This document shows positions 52,061 to 62,642 of a stretch of DNA of 64,000 bases, one piece after another. The notes under the pieces were generated by a model. The model saw nothing but the letters and a program-made list of their open reading frames with translations. It was not told where the DNA came from and searched no databases. This DNA is from Betaproteobacteria bacterium. Its GTDB lineage: Bacteria; Pseudomonadota; Gammaproteobacteria; Burkholderiales; Rhodocyclaceae. The position numbers were made by a program, and so were the translations under genes. Every line of letters begins with the position of its first letter. Position 1 is the stretch's first letter. The stretch covers positions 62,001 through 126,000 of the forward strand of contig JADJLT010000004.1 of the NCBI GenBank assembly GCA_016709965.1, given 5' to 3'.

Positions 52061-55000
52061 ATGGGAAGGCGATTCAATTTGAAATCCGGCCAATCGTTTG
52101 TTGAGTACCTTCGCAAACTGGGAAGCAGCTTTAACGATAGCGACCAGACATCCACACCGCCAGGTGAAGAAGCCCCGATGCGGGCGGCCTTGTACAGCGC
52201 CGATCAAATGGCGCAGCACGGCAAGGCACTCGCCGCAGAGCACCGGCTCGCCACCGGCAGTATCACGGACCGTCTGCTTGGTCGTCTGGCCGACAACGAA
52301 AATACGCTGGTCGATGTTTGTCGCCAACTGACTTCCGTCGCCATTGAAAAACGCAGGGTTACCCCGGCCGGCGAATGGCTGCTCGATAATTTTTACCTGA
52401 TCGAGGAGCAGATTCGCACGGCCAAGCGGCATTTGCCCAAAGGCTACAGCCGCGAGTTGCCACGCTTGGGCAGTGGGCCGTCGACCGGGCATCCGCGGGT
52501 TTACGATATCGCGCTGGAAACCGTCGCGCATGGTGACGGGCGGGTTGATCCAGAAACACTGGGCCGCTTCGTCGCCGCCTATCAAACTGTCACGGAACTC
52601 CGTTTGGGCGAGTTGTGGGCGATACCTATCATGCTGCGCCTGGCTGTGATTGAGAACCTGCGCCGGGTTGGCGTACACATCGCCACTGGCTGGGATGAGC
52701 GCAACCTGGCCGAATTGTGGGCGGACCGGATGATCGAGGCCGCCGAGCATGATCCGAAGAACCTGATCCTGACTATCGCCGACATGGCACGCTCAAAGCC
52801 GCCGATGGTCAGCGCCTTTGTCGCCGAACTGGCGCGTCGGCTGCAGGGGCGAGGCCCGTCGCTGGCTTTGCCGCTGACCTGGATCGAACAACATCTGGCT
52901 GAATCCGGCCAGAGCATCGCCCGGATGGTGCAGACCGAGAACCAGTTGCAGGCAGCCGACCAGGTGTCGATCAGCAACAGCATTGGTAGCCTGCGTGTCA
53001 TCGGGGCGATGGATTGGCAGAGCTTTGTCGAAACCCATAGTATCGTCGAGCAGATGCTGCTTGATGATCCTGGCGGCATTTATGGGGCGATGGATTTCGC
53101 GACGCGCGACCGCTATCGCCATGCGACCGAAGCGATTGCCCGCAAGAGCCATCTATCCGAAGGCGCACTGGCTACCCGGGTAGTTGAGCTGGCACGTGGC
53201 GCTGCCCTGGCCGGCGTAGATGAGCCGGCCGGACACGTTGGTTATTACCTGATTGGCCGCGGTTTGCCACAGCTGGAAGACGCAATCGGGGTTTTTCACT
53301 CCTTCCCGGAGAGCATGTGCCGGGCGGCGGCTAGACTGCCACTGACGATCTACCTTGGCGGTATTGCGGTCATCGCCGGCCTGCTTTCAAGCAGCCTGCT
53401 CATTCGGTCCATGGCGGTCGGTTTACCGCTGTGGGCGATAATTTTGCTTGGTCTGGTCGCTATGGTGGCGACCAGCCAACTGGCCGTTTCGTTGATGAAC
53501 TGGCTGGCCAGCCTGCTGGTGGCGCCGCATCCGCTGCCAAAAATGGATTTCTCCGAGGGCATCCCGCCTGCCTGGAGAGCGCTGGTGGTGGTGCCAACCA
53601 TGTTGACCAGTGCGGCCGGCATCGACAGCTTGATCGAGGCGCTGGAGGTCAGGTTCCTGGCCAATCGCGATCCCAGTCTGCACTTTGCATTGCTCACCGA
53701 TTTTCTCGATGCCGGACAGGAGTCCTTACCGGGAGATGCAGCCCTGATGCAGTTGGCGGCTGAAAAGATCGACGCACTGAATTTGAAATATGGGCAAAAA
53801 ATCGGGTCGACCGTAGCAAGCATCTTTTTCCTGTTCCATCGGCCGCGCCGCTGGAATGCGCAGGAACGCGTGTGGATGGGCTACGAGCGTAAGCGCGGCA
53901 AGCTGGCCGATCTGAATTCGCTGCTGATGAGTGGCATGCGCGACGGCTTTTCGCTGATCGTTGGCGATACTGCTGCGCTGGCCGGGACGCGCTATGTCAT
54001 CACTCTGGATACCGATACCCAGTTGCCGCGCGATACGGCGCGGCAGTTTGTTGGAACGATGGCGCATCCGCTCAACCACCCCCGTTTTGACGACAAGCTG
54101 CAGCGTGTTGTCAGCGGCTACGGCATTCTACAGCCGCGCGTTTCGGTCAGCCTGCCGGGCACCAATCGCTCGCTGCTCGCCCGCCTGTATGGCGGCGAAC
54201 CGGGTATCGATCCGTACACCCGCGCCGTCTCCGATGTTTATCAGGATGTCTTTGGCGAGGGCTCGTTTACCGGCAAGGGCATTTACGATATCGCGGCTTT
54301 TGAACGTGCGCTGGGGCGCTGTTTCCCGGAAAACCGCATTCTCAGCCACGACCTGCTCGAAGGTTGCTACGCCCGGGCCGGCCTGCTCAGCGATGTGCAG
54401 CTATACGAAGATTGCCCGGCCAGTTACCGGGCTGACGTCATTCGTCGTCAGCGCTGGCTGCGTGGCGATTGGCAACTGGCCAGCTGGTTGTTCCGGCGGG
54501 TGCCAGGCGAGGGCATGTGCCGGCATAAGAATCCGCTATCGACGCTATCGCAGTGGAAACTGATCGACAACCTGCGGCGCAGTCTCGTACCGGCTGCGCT
54601 GAGCGTACTTTTGGTGCTTGGTTGGACGGTGCTGGCGCCTGTCGCCTGGTGGACGCTGTCGATACTCGGCATCCTGATCGTGCCACCGATTTTTGCCGCC
54701 TTGCTCGATGCCATCCGCCAGCCCGATGAAATCCTGCTGCGCCAGCATCTGGCCGCCGTGGCCAGCTCGGCCTGGCGCCATTTCCGACAGCTTGGTTTCG
54801 AACTGGCCTGTCTGCCTTACGAAGCATTTTTCAGCCTCGGCGCCATCATTCGCACGACCTGGCGGCTGTTGGTATCACATCGTCGCCTGCTCGAATGGAA
54901 CCCATCGAGCGAGGTCGAACGCCAGTTGGCCGGACGCCCCCGTAGCGAACTGGCCGATTCTCTGCGAAGTATGTGGCTTGGCCCATTGCTGGCCATCGCG

Positions 55001-58000
55001 CTTGGCGCCTGGCTGTTTGTCGCCAATCCGGAAATATTGGACATCGCCGGTCCAGTCCTGATGCTCTGGTTTGCCTCGCCCTTCCTGGCCTGGTGGCTCA
55101 GTCGCCCGCTGGCTGCGCACAAGGCGCGCCTGAGCGCCGAACAAGGCTTGTTCCTGCGCCGGATTGCCCGACGCACCTGGGCTTTCTTTGACCATTTCGT
55201 CGGCCCGAACGACAACTGGATGGCACCGGACAATTATCAGGAGTACCGGGTCGCTGCCATCGCCCACCGCACCTCGCCGACCAATATGGGGCTCACCCTG
55301 CTGGCCAACCTGAGTGCCTGGGATTTCGGCTACATCCCGACCGGCAAACTGCTTGAGCGTACTGCCAACACGCTGCGCACCATGCTCGGTCTGGAGCGTT
55401 GCCGCGGCCATTTCTACAACTGGTACGACACGCAGACCCTGCAAGCCTTGCCCTTGCTCTATATATCGACGGTCGACAGCGGAAATCTGGCCGGGCACCT
55501 GTTAACCCTGCGTGGCGGCCTGCTCGAACTGGCCGACGCACCCATATTGCAGCCGCGATTGCTGGCTGGCCTGAACGATACGCTCGGCCTGCTCGCCGAA
55601 ACGGCCGACGATGCGGTTGCCGATTCGCTGTCCACCCTGCGTCAGGCGCTGGATACCGCGCTGCTCAATCCGCCGCAGACCGTGGTGGCGATGGCTGGCC
55701 TGCTGCAGCAGCTGGGCGAGGGCGCCGACAAATTGCTGGCCGAGGTAGACGCCAGCCGCTTGCCGGTTGATGACGTCCTGCCTGACAGCGAGTCGGCTGA
55801 ATGGGCTCAGGCGCTCGTCGGCCAACTGGCCGAATCGCGCGCCGAACTGGAACAGCTGGCGCCCTGGTTGAGCCTGCCACCACCCCCCGCCGGGCTGGAA
55901 GTCTTTGCCCGGATCGCCAACGAAGCCGACCTGCCGACGCTACGTAGTCTGGCCAGGCTGGCGACCGAACGCTGCCCCGATATCGAGACTCACCTCGCCA
56001 CGGACCTGAATGCCGACCAACGCGCCTGGCTGGTGGAACTTTCGCACCAGATCGTTCTGGCCGGCAATGTCGCCACCCAACGAATCGCCCACATTGACGC
56101 GCTCGCCGAGCAATCCGGAGAGTTGGCGCAGATGGATTACGGTTTCCTGTTCGACAAGACGCGACATCTGCTAAGCATTGGCTACAACGTCACCGAGCAC
56201 CGGGTCGATTGCAGTTACTACGATCTGCTCGCCTCGGAAGCCCGGCTGTGCAACTTTGTCGCCATCGCTCAGGGACAATTGCCCCAGGAAAGCTGGTTTT
56301 CACTCGGCCGTCTGCTGACTGGCACCGGCGGCGAACCAGCCTTGCTGTCATGGAGCGGCTCGATGTTCGAGTACTTGATGCCGATGCTGGTCATGCCCAC
56401 CTACGAAAACACCTTGCTCGACCAGACCTGCAAGGCGGCAGTAGCAAGGCAGATCGAATATGGCAAACAGCGCAGGGTGCCGTGGGGGGTTTCCGAGTCG
56501 GGTTACAACACCGTCGATCTGCACCTCAACTATCAGTACCGTGCTTTTGGCGTGCCTGGGCTGGGCTTGAAGCGTGGCTTGGCCGAAGATCTGGTTATCG
56601 CACCGTATGCCACGGCGCTGGCCTTGATGGTGGCGCCAGAAGCGGCCTGCCTCAATCTGCAGCGCATGGCTGACCAAGGCTTTGTCGGTAAATATGGCTT
56701 CTTCGAAGCCATCGATTACACGCCTGTTCGCCAGCGACGTGGCCAATCACATGTCGTTGTGCGTTCCTTCATGGCCCACCATCAGGGCATGAGTCTGCTG
56801 GCCCTGTCTTACCTTCTGCTCAATCAGCCGATGCAGCGGCGCTTTGTTGCTGATCGCCTGTTTCAGGCCGTCCTGCTGTTGCTTCAGGAACGTATTCCCA
56901 AAGCCACGACGCTATTCGCGCACACGGCTGAGCTGGCCGATGTACGTTTGGGGGCGGAAGCCGAAATATCGCCCATCCGCGTCTTCACCACCCCGGATAC
57001 GCCGGTACCGGAAGTTCAGTTGCTATCGAATGGCCGCTACCACGTCATGGTGACCAATGCCGGCGGTGGCTACAGCCGCTGGAACGAACTGGCCATCACC
57101 CGCTGGCGCGAAGACGGCACCCGCGATAATTGGGGTAATTTCTGCTACATCCGCGACCTGCCCAGCAGCACCGTCTGGTCCACCACTTTCCAGCCGACAC
57201 TCAAACGTCCGGATCACTACGAGGCGATCTTCTCCGAAGGACGCGCCGAATTCCGTCGGCGCGATTCCTTGAACAGTGGGGAAGGGGTGTTCGAAACCTA
57301 TACCGATATCGTCGTATCGCCAGAGGACGATATCGAACTGCGCCGGACCAAGATCACCAATCTTTCGCGCCAGCGCCGCGAGATCGAAGTCACCAGCTAC
57401 GCCGAGGTGGTTATCGCGCCGTCAGCGGCCGATGAGCTGCACCCCGCTTTCAGTAACCTGTTTGTGCAGAGCGAGATTCTGCACGGGCAAAATGCCGTGC
57501 TGTGCATGCGTCGACCGCGTTCGCTTGACGAGCAGGCGCCGACGATGCTGCACCTGATGGCCGTTCATGATGCCAAGTCGCTGGCCGTTTCGGCTGAAAC
57601 GGATCGTTCGCGCTTCATCGGGCGAACTCGCAGCGCGGCCAATCCGCTGGCCATGGAGCAAGCTGGCCAGCTGTCCGGGTCCGAGGGCTCGGTGCTCGAT
57701 CCCATCGTCGCCATTCGCCATCGCATTGTGCTTGAGCCGGAGCAGTCGGTAACCATCGATATGGTGACGGGCATCGCTGAAACCCGCGCCGTGGCACTTG
57801 ATCTGGTCGAGAAGTATCAGGATCGGCATCTGGCCGACCGCGTTTTCGAATTGACCTGGACGCATAGCCAGGTCGTTCTCCGCCAGCTCAATGCCAGCGA
57901 GGCCGACGCCCAGCTTTACGCGCGCCTGGCCGGTTCGATCATTCATGCCAACGCCTCGCTGCGCGCCGATGCCTCGGTGCTGATCCGCAACCAGCGCGGC

Positions 58001-60865
58001 CAGTCCGGCCTCTGGGGCTACGCCATTTCCGGCGACCTGCCTATTGTTTTGCTGCAAATCGGTGATGCCGCCAATATCGATCTGGTTCGCCAACTGGTGC
58101 AGGCCCATGCCTATTGGCGCCTGAAAGGGCTGGTCGTCGATCTGGTGATCTGGAACGAAGACCACGCCAGCTACCGGCAACGGTTGCAGGATCAGATCAT
58201 GGGGCTGATCGCCCTGGGCGTTGAAACCAGCATCATCGACCGGCCGGGTGGTATTTTTGTGCGTCTGGCGGAACAGATTTCGAGCGAGGACCGCGTCCTG
58301 CTGCAATCCGTGGCGCGTGCCGTGATCGCCGATAGCAGGGGCTCGCTGGCCGAACAACTCGACCTGCGGCCGCCGCCTGAGTCGCACGTGCCGCTTCTCC
58401 AGCCGAGCCGGCGCTATCGTCCTGAAGCGCCATCCGCGGCCAGCGTCAGCGGTGCTGATCTGCAGTTCTACAACGGGCTGGGCGGCTTTTCAGCTGATGG
58501 TCGGGAATACGTGATTAATCTGGCCCAGGGCCATCCGACGCCGGCGCCTTGGGCCAATGTGATGGCCAACCCACAGTTCGGTACGGTGATTTCGGAAAGC
58601 GGCAGCGCCTACACCTGGAGCGAAAATGCCCACGAATTTCGCCTGACGCCCTGGCACAACGATCCGATCAGCGATGCCGGTGGCGAGACCATTTACCTGC
58701 GCGACGAGGAAACCGGTCACGTCTGGTCGCCGACGCCCTTGCCGGCGCCAGGCGCCATGCCCTACGAAATTCGTCACGGCTTTGGCGTCAGCATTTTCGA
58801 AACGGCGGTCGGCGGGATTCGCTCGGAACTCAAGGTCTACGTCGCCATCGACGCCGCCGTTAAATTCTCGATTCTGAAATTGACCAATATTTCCGGTCGA
58901 CCGCGGAAGATCTCGGCAACGGGCTATGTTGAATGGGTTTTGGGCGATTTGCGGGCCAAGTCGGCGATGCACGTTACCACCGAAGTCGCTTCCGGCAGTG
59001 GTGCGCTATTGGGGCGCAATCCCTACAGCCCGGAGTTCTCGGGTCGGGTTGCCTTTTTCGATGTCGATGAAACTAACCACACATTAACTGGCGACCGCAA
59101 CGAATTCATCGGGCGCAACGGCACGCCGCAGAATCCGGCTGCATTGAAACGGGCTCGCCTGTCCGGCAAGGTCGGTGCCGGCCTCGACCCCTGTGGCGCC
59201 ATTCAGGTCAGCTTTGAACTGGCCGATAGTGAGACACGCGATATTGTTTTCCGCCTCGGTGTCGGCCACAGTGCCGATGATGCCGAGCGTTTGGTCCAGC
59301 GCTTCCGTGGCCCGCTGGCGGCGCGCCAGGCACTCGAAGCCGTCGAGGAGTTCTGGGCTCAGTCACTCGGCGCCGTGCAGGTCGAGACACCCGACCCGGC
59401 GCTCGATGTCATGGTCAATGGCTGGCTGGTCTATCAGACGCTGGCGTGCCGGATCTGGGCGCGCAGTGGCTACTATCAGTCCGGCGGTGCTTTTGGCTTC
59501 CGCGACCAGTTGCAGGACATGATGGCGCTGATTCATGCCGAACCGGCGCTGGTCCGCGAACATTTGCTACGCTGCGCCGGGCGCCAATTTGCCGAGGGCG
59601 ATGCCCAGCACTGGTGGCACCCGCCGTCCGGCCGTGGCGTTCGTACCCGTTGTTCGGATGACTATTTGTGGTTACCGCTGGTTACCTGCCGTTATGTGCA
59701 GACAACCGGTGACACAGGTGTGCTGGATGAAAGCACTTCTTTCCTCGATGGTCGCCCGGTTAGCCCGCAAGACGACTCCTACTACGATCTGCCTGTGTTC
59801 AGCATTGAATCGGGCAGCTTGTACGAACATTGCGTCCGTGCCATCCGTCACGGATTGCGTTTTGGCAGCCACGGCCTACCGCTGATGGGTTCCGGCGACT
59901 GGAACGACGGCATGAACCGGGTTGGTATTGAGGGGCGGGGCGAGAGCATCTGGCTCGGCTTCTTCCTCCATGAAGTGCTGAAACGCTTTAGCGAGGTGGC
60001 AACAACTCGGGGAGATTCCGAATTCGCCGAATTCTGCCTTGGCGAGGCGGCCCGGCTGCATCAGAACATTGAAGATCAGGGCTGGGATGGCGCCTGGTAT
60101 CGTCGCGCGTATTTCGATGATGGTACGCCGCTTGGTTCGAGTAGCAGCGCAGAGTGCCGGATCGACTCAATCTCCCAGAGCTGGTCGGTATTGTCAGGCG
60201 TCGCCAGTGCTTCGCGCGGGCAAATGGCCATGCAGGCTGTCGACGAGCATCTCGTTCATCGTCAGATCGGGCTGGTTCAACTACTTGATCCGCCCTTCGA
60301 CCGCTCGCCTCTTGATCCCGGCTATATCCGCGGCTACGTCCCGGGAGTTCGGGAAAACGGTGGACAATACACGCATGCCGCGATCTGGGCGGCCATGGCC
60401 TTTGCCGCGCTCGGCGACAAGGATCGGGCCTGGGAACTGGCTTCGATGATCAATCCGATCAACCACACGCGTTCGGAAAATGCCGTAGCGACCTACAAGG
60501 CCGAGCCTTACGTAATGGCTGCTGATGTCTATGCACTGGCACCGCACACCGGCCGTGGCGGCTGGTCGTGGTATTCCGGTTCGGCCGGCTGGATGTACAG
60601 GCTGCTCGTCGAATCCCTGATTGGCTTGCGGTTGGAAGGCGGCAGATTACACTTGTCACCCTGCCTACCGGCGAACTGGCCTGGATTCAAGATACGCTAC
60701 CGCTATCGGACAACGGTTTATCGCATTGCAGTCGCACAAACCAAAGCTGGACCAGGCAGCTTCGTCGTTGATGGCATTGAACAAGCGGACTGTGTGATTC
60801 AGTTGGTGGATGACCAAGCCGAGCATCAGGTCATGATCGCAATCAGTCAGGACGTGGCTATTTGA
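52061..60865 (+). CDS. ndvB: cyclic beta-1,2-glucan synthase (NdvB/ChvB-like)
   Basis: With the ATG at 52061 the protein has 2,934 residues, near the usual size. The conserved N-terminal region includes AGEWLLDNFYLIEEQIRTA. A membrane part with a GT84 domain follows (TLDTDTQLPRDTARQF, SHDLLEGCYARAGL, QRWLRGDW). A large C-terminal GH94 glucan phosphorylase-like region ends with GSGDWNDGMNRVG and WYSGSAGWMY. The enzyme primes, elongates and cyclises periplasmic beta-1,2-glucans for osmotic adaptation. The start lies directly behind a terminator without a clear ribosome site; the ATG at 52178 is an alternative, but homology seems to begin earlier. Confidence 0.93.
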   Translation: MGRRFNLKSGQSFVEYLRKLGSSFNDSDQTSTPPGEEAPMRAALYSADQMAQHGKALAAEHRLATGSITDRLLGRLADNENTLVDVCRQLTSVAIEKRRVTPAGEWLLDNFYLIEEQIRTAKRHLPKGYSRELPRLGSGPSTGHPRVYDIALETVAHGDGRVDPETLGRFVAAYQTVTELRLGELWAIPIMLRLAVIENLRRVGVHIATGWDERNLAELWADRMIEAAEHDPKNLILTIADMARSKPPMVSAFVAELARRLQGRGPSLALPLTWIEQHLAESGQSIARMVQTENQLQAADQVSISNSIGSLRVIGAMDWQSFVETHSIVEQMLLDDPGGIYGAMDFATRDRYRHATEAIARKSHLSEGALATRVVELARGAALAGVDEPAGHVGYYLIGRGLPQLEDAIGVFHSFPESMCRAAARLPLTIYLGGIAVIAGLLSSSLLIRSMAVGLPLWAIILLGLVAMVATSQLAVSLMNWLASLLVAPHPLPKMDFSEGIPPAWRALVVVPTMLTSAAGIDSLIEALEVRFLANRDPSLHFALLTDFLDAGQESLPGDAALMQLAAEKIDALNLKYGQKIGSTVASIFFLFHRPRRWNAQERVWMGYERKRGKLADLNSLLMSGMRDGFSLIVGDTAALAGTRYVITLDTDTQLPRDTARQFVGTMAHPLNHPRFDDKLQRVVSGYGILQPRVSVSLPGTNRSLLARLYGGEPGIDPYTRAVSDVYQDVFGEGSFTGKGIYDIAAFERALGRCFPENRILSHDLLEGCYARAGLLSDVQLYEDCPASYRADVIRRQRWLRGDWQLASWLFRRVPGEGMCRHKNPLSTLSQWKLIDNLRRSLVPAALSVLLVLGWTVLAPVAWWTLSILGILIVPPIFAALLDAIRQPDEILLRQHLAAVASSAWRHFRQLGFELACLPYEAFFSLGAIIRTTWRLLVSHRRLLEWNPSSEVERQLAGRPRSELADSLRSMWLGPLLAIALGAWLFVANPEILDIAGPVLMLWFASPFLAWWLSRPLAAHKARLSAEQGLFLRRIARRTWAFFDHFVGPNDNWMAPDNYQEYRVAAIAHRTSPTNMGLTLLANLSAWDFGYIPTGKLLERTANTLRTMLGLERCRGHFYNWYDTQTLQALPLLYISTVDSGNLAGHLLTLRGGLLELADAPILQPRLLAGLNDTLGLLAETADDAVADSLSTLRQALDTALLNPPQTVVAMAGLLQQLGEGADKLLAEVDASRLPVDDVLPDSESAEWAQALVGQLAESRAELEQLAPWLSLPPPPAGLEVFARIANEADLPTLRSLARLATERCPDIETHLATDLNADQRAWLVELSHQIVLAGNVATQRIAHIDALAEQSGELAQMDYGFLFDKTRHLLSIGYNVTEHRVDCSYYDLLASEARLCNFVAIAQGQLPQESWFSLGRLLTGTGGEPALLSWSGSMFEYLMPMLVMPTYENTLLDQTCKAAVARQIEYGKQRRVPWGVSESGYNTVDLHLNYQYRAFGVPGLGLKRGLAEDLVIAPYATALALMVAPEAACLNLQRMADQGFVGKYGFFEAIDYTPVRQRRGQSHVVVRSFMAHHQGMSLLALSYLLLNQPMQRRFVADRLFQAVLLLLQERIPKATTLFAHTAELADVRLGAEAEISPIRVFTTPDTPVPEVQLLSNGRYHVMVTNAGGGYSRWNELAITRWREDGTRDNWGNFCYIRDLPSSTVWSTTFQPTLKRPDHYEAIFSEGRAEFRRRDSLNSGEGVFETYTDIVVSPEDDIELRRTKITNLSRQRREIEVTSYAEVVIAPSAADELHPAFSNLFVQSEILHGQNAVLCMRRPRSLDEQAPTMLHLMAVHDAKSLAVSAETDRSRFIGRTRSAANPLAMEQAGQLSGSEGSVLDPIVAIRHRIVLEPEQSVTIDMVTGIAETRAVALDLVEKYQDRHLADRVFELTWTHSQVVLRQLNASEADAQLYARLAGSIIHANASLRADASVLIRNQRGQSGLWGYAISGDLPIVLLQIGDAANIDLVRQLVQAHAYWRLKGLVVDLVIWNEDHASYRQRLQDQIMGLIALGVETSIIDRPGGIFVRLAEQISSEDRVLLQSVARAVIADSRGSLAEQLDLRPPPESHVPLLQPSRRYRPEAPSAASVSGADLQFYNGLGGFSADGREYVINLAQGHPTPAPWANVMANPQFGTVISESGSAYTWSENAHEFRLTPWHNDPISDAGGETIYLRDEETGHVWSPTPLPAPGAMPYEIRHGFGVSIFETAVGGIRSELKVYVAIDAAVKFSILKLTNISGRPRKISATGYVEWVLGDLRAKSAMHVTTEVASGSGALLGRNPYSPEFSGRVAFFDVDETNHTLTGDRNEFIGRNGTPQNPAALKRARLSGKVGAGLDPCGAIQVSFELADSETRDIVFRLGVGHSADDAERLVQRFRGPLAARQALEAVEEFWAQSLGAVQVETPDPALDVMVNGWLVYQTLACRIWARSGYYQSGGAFGFRDQLQDMMALIHAEPALVREHLLRCAGRQFAEGDAQHWWHPPSGRGVRTRCSDDYLWLPLVTCRYVQTTGDTGVLDESTSFLDGRPVSPQDDSYYDLPVFSIESGSLYEHCVRAIRHGLRFGSHGLPLMGSGDWNDGMNRVGIEGRGESIWLGFFLHEVLKRFSEVATTRGDSEFAEFCLGEAARLHQNIEDQGWDGAWYRRAYFDDGTPLGSSSSAECRIDSISQSWSVLSGVASASRGQMAMQAVDEHLVHRQIGLVQLLDPPFDRSPLDPGYIRGYVPGVRENGGQYTHAAIWAAMAFAALGDKDRAWELASMINPINHTRSENAVATYKAEPYVMAADVYALAPHTGRGGWSWYSGSAGWMYRLLVESLIGLRLEGGRLHLSPCLPANWPGFKIRYRYRTTVYRIAVAQTKAGPGSFVVDGIEQADCVIQLVDDQAEHQVMIAISQDVAI
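53779..53822 (+). repeat. repeat-like sequence inside ndvB
   Basis: GAATTTGAAATATGGGCAAA then AAATCGGGTCGACCGTAGCA then AGC. It shares the GGTCGACCG-AGCAAGC core, in frame in the glucan synthase. Confidence 0.4.
58870..58906 (+). repeat. repeat-like sequence inside ndvB, second copy
   Basis: GATTCTGAAATTGACCAATA then TTTCCGGTCGACCGCGG. It encodes LTNISGRPRK, a conserved stretch of the family, so similarity may be coincidental. Confidence 0.35.
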
Positions 60866-62642
60866 TCGGTTGCAACGCTTCCAGCCACTTTACAAGGGTG
60901 TCAAAAAGTATTTCGGGTTCCACGGGCTTTGCGATGAAATCGTCCATGCCGGCATCGATACAGCGTTGAATGTCTTCGATAAACGCATTGGCGGTCATGG
61001 CCAGAATCGGGGTTTTCATGTGTTTTGCCTGTTGCCGAAGGGCCTTGGTAGCGGTCAGGCCGTCCATGACCGGCATCTGCATGTCCATCAGGATAAGATC
61101 GTAGTCATGGGTGGCGGCAATATCGATGGCCTGGGCACCGTTGTTCGCTACATCGACCAGTAAGCCGATGTCTTCCTGCAAGATTGCCAGCATCACTTCC
61201 TGGATGACTTGATCATCTTCAACGAGCAGGATGCGCTTGTTACGATGCCTTGTTTTCAAGATGCTTTCGGCATCGGGCTTTGCCGGTTTTGCCTCGAAAT
61301 AAGCTGGCGCAGAAACTTCAACGCCGCGCTGCAAGGGGATAGTGAAGGAAAAGGTACTTCCACTACCCAGTGTGCTGCTTACCTCCAGTTTGCCGTGCAT
61401 GAGCTCTACCAGTCGTCTTGAAATACTCAAACCAAGCCCGGTACCACCGTACTGTCGGGTCGTGGAGGCATCTACCTGCTCGAAAGGCATGAAGACCCGA
61501 GCCAAGGCATCGGCAGGTATGCCACAACCAGAGTCCTGCACGGTGAAACGGAGAACCATTTCCTTGTTGTTCACAGTATCCAGGACAACCCTGAGTTCGA
61601 TCAATCCGCACTCGGTAAATTTGACTGCATTGCTTAACAGGTTCAGCAAGATCTGCTTGAGGTGCAAGGGGTCGCCAATCAGCTCGCATTCGCGCAGTTC
61701 AGGTGCCATGCTTATCCGGAACACCAGATTTTTGGCCTCGATTTTATCGATAACGAGGCTGCTGACCTCTGCCAGCAGTATGTCGAGCTTGAATGGCATT
61801 TGCTCGATCAAGAGCTGTTCCGCATCAATTTTTGAAAGATCGAGGATGTCGTTGATGATTCCCAGGAGATGTTTGGCTGCGACGTCAATTTTTTCAAGTT
61901 GAGCATTCTGTTGAATATTCAGCCCGGAGCGCCGCATCAGATGCACCATGCCCAAGATAGCGCTCATTGGCGTCCTGATTTCATGGCTCATGTTGGCAAG
62001 AAACGTCGCTTTGGCTCGGTTGGCTGTTTCGGCTGCTCTTGTGGCAGCAGCCAGTTTTTCGCCCCGAATGGCCAGTGAAGCGAGCGCTGCATCCGAAGCA
62101 TGCTGGCGACTTAGATCGGTAACGACCAGTCGGCATTCCTGACGATCCTCATCGGCAACACCCTCCATGAAAACATGGATGGGAGCTGACTCCACCCTGC
62201 CGGGCAGGGTCAGGTTGCAGGACTCCAGTCGGCCCAGCGAGAAAATGTGGTTGATGAATTCCTTGTAGGCGTGCAGCGAATCATGCGCGATGAATCGTGA
62301 TAGATGACAGCGATTCAGTGCCAGAAATGGCGTGCCCAGGAGCTTTCTGGCCATAACGTTGGATTTGGTAATACAACCATTGCGATCAAGGGTTAAATAA
62401 GCGATAGGTGCCAGATCATAAAGTTCAGTCAGTTGCTCAAGATTCCGGGATATTTCCGACTGAGCCTCGATCAGCTCACGATTTTGCATTTCGAGCTCAA
62501 CCTGATGGACTTGAAGTTCGTGCAGCAGTCGCATCTGGTCTCCCTGAAGTATGGCCGCCTGCTTGTCTCCTGGCTTGGCATCAAGCTGTTCTTCGGCTCT
62601 GAGCCGCAGTTCGGCGATGGCGATGGGTTCGGTGGCTGTCAT
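60858..62642 (-). CDS. PAS-containing hybrid histidine kinase
   Basis: The 594-residue cytoplasmic protein has a coiled N-terminus, a PAS domain (LAPIAYLTLDRNGCITKSN) and the HisKA box NMSHEIRTPMSA with the phospho-acceptor His near residue 220. The ATPase motifs are NLLSNAVKF, DSGCGI and GGTGLGL. A receiver follows (LVEDD, LMDMQMPVMDG). All key residues are present. It lacks membrane segments. The start overlaps the stop of the upstream CheR-PAS gene, so the kinase probably works with it. No separate output regulator is nearby. Confidence 0.92.
   Translation of the reverse strand: MTATEPIAIAELRLRAEEQLDAKPGDKQAAILQGDQMRLLHELQVHQVELEMQNRELIEAQSEISRNLEQLTELYDLAPIAYLTLDRNGCITKSNVMARKLLGTPFLALNRCHLSRFIAHDSLHAYKEFINHIFSLGRLESCNLTLPGRVESAPIHVFMEGVADEDRQECRLVVTDLSRQHASDAALASLAIRGEKLAAATRAAETANRAKATFLANMSHEIRTPMSAILGMVHLMRRSGLNIQQNAQLEKIDVAAKHLLGIINDILDLSKIDAEQLLIEQMPFKLDILLAEVSSLVIDKIEAKNLVFRISMAPELRECELIGDPLHLKQILLNLLSNAVKFTECGLIELRVVLDTVNNKEMVLRFTVQDSGCGIPADALARVFMPFEQVDASTTRQYGGTGLGLSISRRLVELMHGKLEVSSTLGSGSTFSFTIPLQRGVEVSAPAYFEAKPAKPDAESILKTRHRNKRILLVEDDQVIQEVMLAILQEDIGLLVDVANNGAQAIDIAATHDYDLILMDMQMPVMDGLTATKALRQQAKHMKTPILAMTANAFIEDIQRCIDAGMDDFIAKPVEPEILFDTLVKWLEALQPIK

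Noticed and set aside
57422..58387. 321-codon minus-strand frame opposite the glucan synthase gene
   Set aside because: Typical antisense shadow in a GC-rich long gene, without recognisable domains.
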